Positions 6,022 to 6,260 of a stretch of DNA of 6,260 bases are shown piece by piece. The DNA is taken from the NCBI GenBank assembly GCA_945907055.1, contig CAMDSG010000104.1, forward strand, positions 1-6,260, read 5' to 3'. How positions within the stretch are numbered: position 1 is the stretch's first letter; every line of letters begins with the position of its first letter. Position numbers and translations under genes: made by a program. The notes under the pieces were generated by a model. The model did no database searches. It was given only the letters and a program-made list of their open reading frames with translations, and was not told the origin of the DNA. This stretch comes from Bifidobacterium breve. Its GTDB lineage: Bacteria > Actinomycetota > Acidimicrobiia > IMCC26256.

Positions 6022-6258
6022 CTAGAGAGGAGCGGGTGTCCCCGTTGTGGAGGTTGTAGCGGGCTCGGTGGTACTCGTAGTGGTAGAGCTGCTGCTCGTT
6101 GAGGTAGATGAAGATCCGCTTGGGGTTGTAGTGGTGGTCGATGGGGCCTGAGAGGTAGTCGTTGGGGTCTCATCAGAGAATGGTGGAGGCACATTCGGCC
6201 CATTGAGGACGTATACCGCCATCCCATTGGGCATTGCAGCGAATAGCCAGTCGGCGGA
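6022..6258 (-). CDS. C-terminal end of an unrecognised protein with a Ser/Thr-rich tail, cut by the right window edge
   Basis: The frame is open from the right edge to TAG at 6024-6022. The visible 78 residues begin SADWLFAAMPNGMAVYVLNG, then PNVPPPFSDE, then about 46 residues almost entirely Thr, Ser and Pro, ending in PAPL. The internal ATG at 6234 is unlikely to be the real start, because reading continues upstream to the edge. Such a tail is common at the ends or in linkers of exported or membrane-anchored actinobacterial proteins, so an extracytoplasmic location is plausible. In related gene orders this position is often held by cell-elongation genes (mreC/mreD, the PBP2 gene or rodA). 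The visible residues do not let me assign any of them. The gap to the radical SAM gene is 15 bp, so it probably belongs to the same transcript. Confidence 0.7.
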   Translation of the reverse strand, partial: SADWLFAAMPNGMAVYVLNGPNVPPPFSDETPTTTSQAPSTTTTTPSGSSSTSTSSSSTTTSTTEPATTSTTGTPAPL

Positions 6259-6260
6259 GG

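Noticed and set aside
6003..6227. Alternative minus-strand frame of 74 codons at the right end
   Set aside because: It is the +1 shadow of the Ser/Thr-rich tail and overlaps the radical SAM start. The chosen frame ends cleanly 15 bp before that start.
1..6260. CRISPR array, tRNA, rRNA, insertion sequence or attachment site
   Set aside because: No spaced direct repeats, tRNA-like cloverleaf, transposase or terminal inverted repeats were seen on reading both strands.

Overview
The window is a compact run of housekeeping genes, all transcribed from the minus strand, so transcription runs from the high coordinates to the low ones. From 5' to 3' it holds: the C-terminal tail of an unrecognised protein cut by the right edge; a radical SAM protein of the TIGR03960 type; its DUF2344 (TIGR03936) partner; a ribonuclease E/G with a long disordered N-terminal extension; ribosomal proteins bL21 (rplU) and bL27 (rpmA); and the first 88 codons of the GTPase Obg (obgE/cgtA), cut by the left edge.

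The gene order radical SAM - DUF2344 - rng/rne - rplU - rpmA - obgE is one I associate with Actinobacteria. The protein sequences fit: bL27 begins with a KKGAASSRNGRD-like segment, and the RNase E/G carries its disordered region at the N-terminus. The moderate GC content and the look of bL27 and bL21 suggest an Acidimicrobiia-like actinobacterium. That placement is an inference from memory of family sequences and was not tested.

Layout: 6258-6022 is a partial CDS ending in a Ser/Thr-rich tail. After 15 bp comes the radical SAM gene (6006-4051), which overlaps the DUF2344 gene (4061-3333) by 11 bp. Another 12 bp later the ribonuclease begins (3320-1053). A 54-bp spacer with a tandem 10-bp repeat leads to rplU (998-687). 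A 76-bp spacer with a perfect 10-bp inverted repeat leads to rpmA (610-350). An 84-bp spacer leads to obgE (265 to the left edge). No spacer exceeds 84 bp, and no intrinsic terminator or convincing promoter is visible, so the set looks like one transcription unit.

Functionally, the 3' half is a ribosome and RNA-metabolism cluster: an RNA processing and decay enzyme, two 50S proteins, and a GTPase involved in 50S maturation. The 5' half is a tightly coupled radical SAM pair whose reaction is not, to my knowledge, established. I see no mobile element, CRISPR array, tRNA or rRNA. The best candidate for undescribed biology is the radical SAM/DUF2344 pair with its extra C-terminal cysteine cluster. 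Smaller items are the inverted repeat before rpmA and the repeat-rich N-terminal extension of the ribonuclease.
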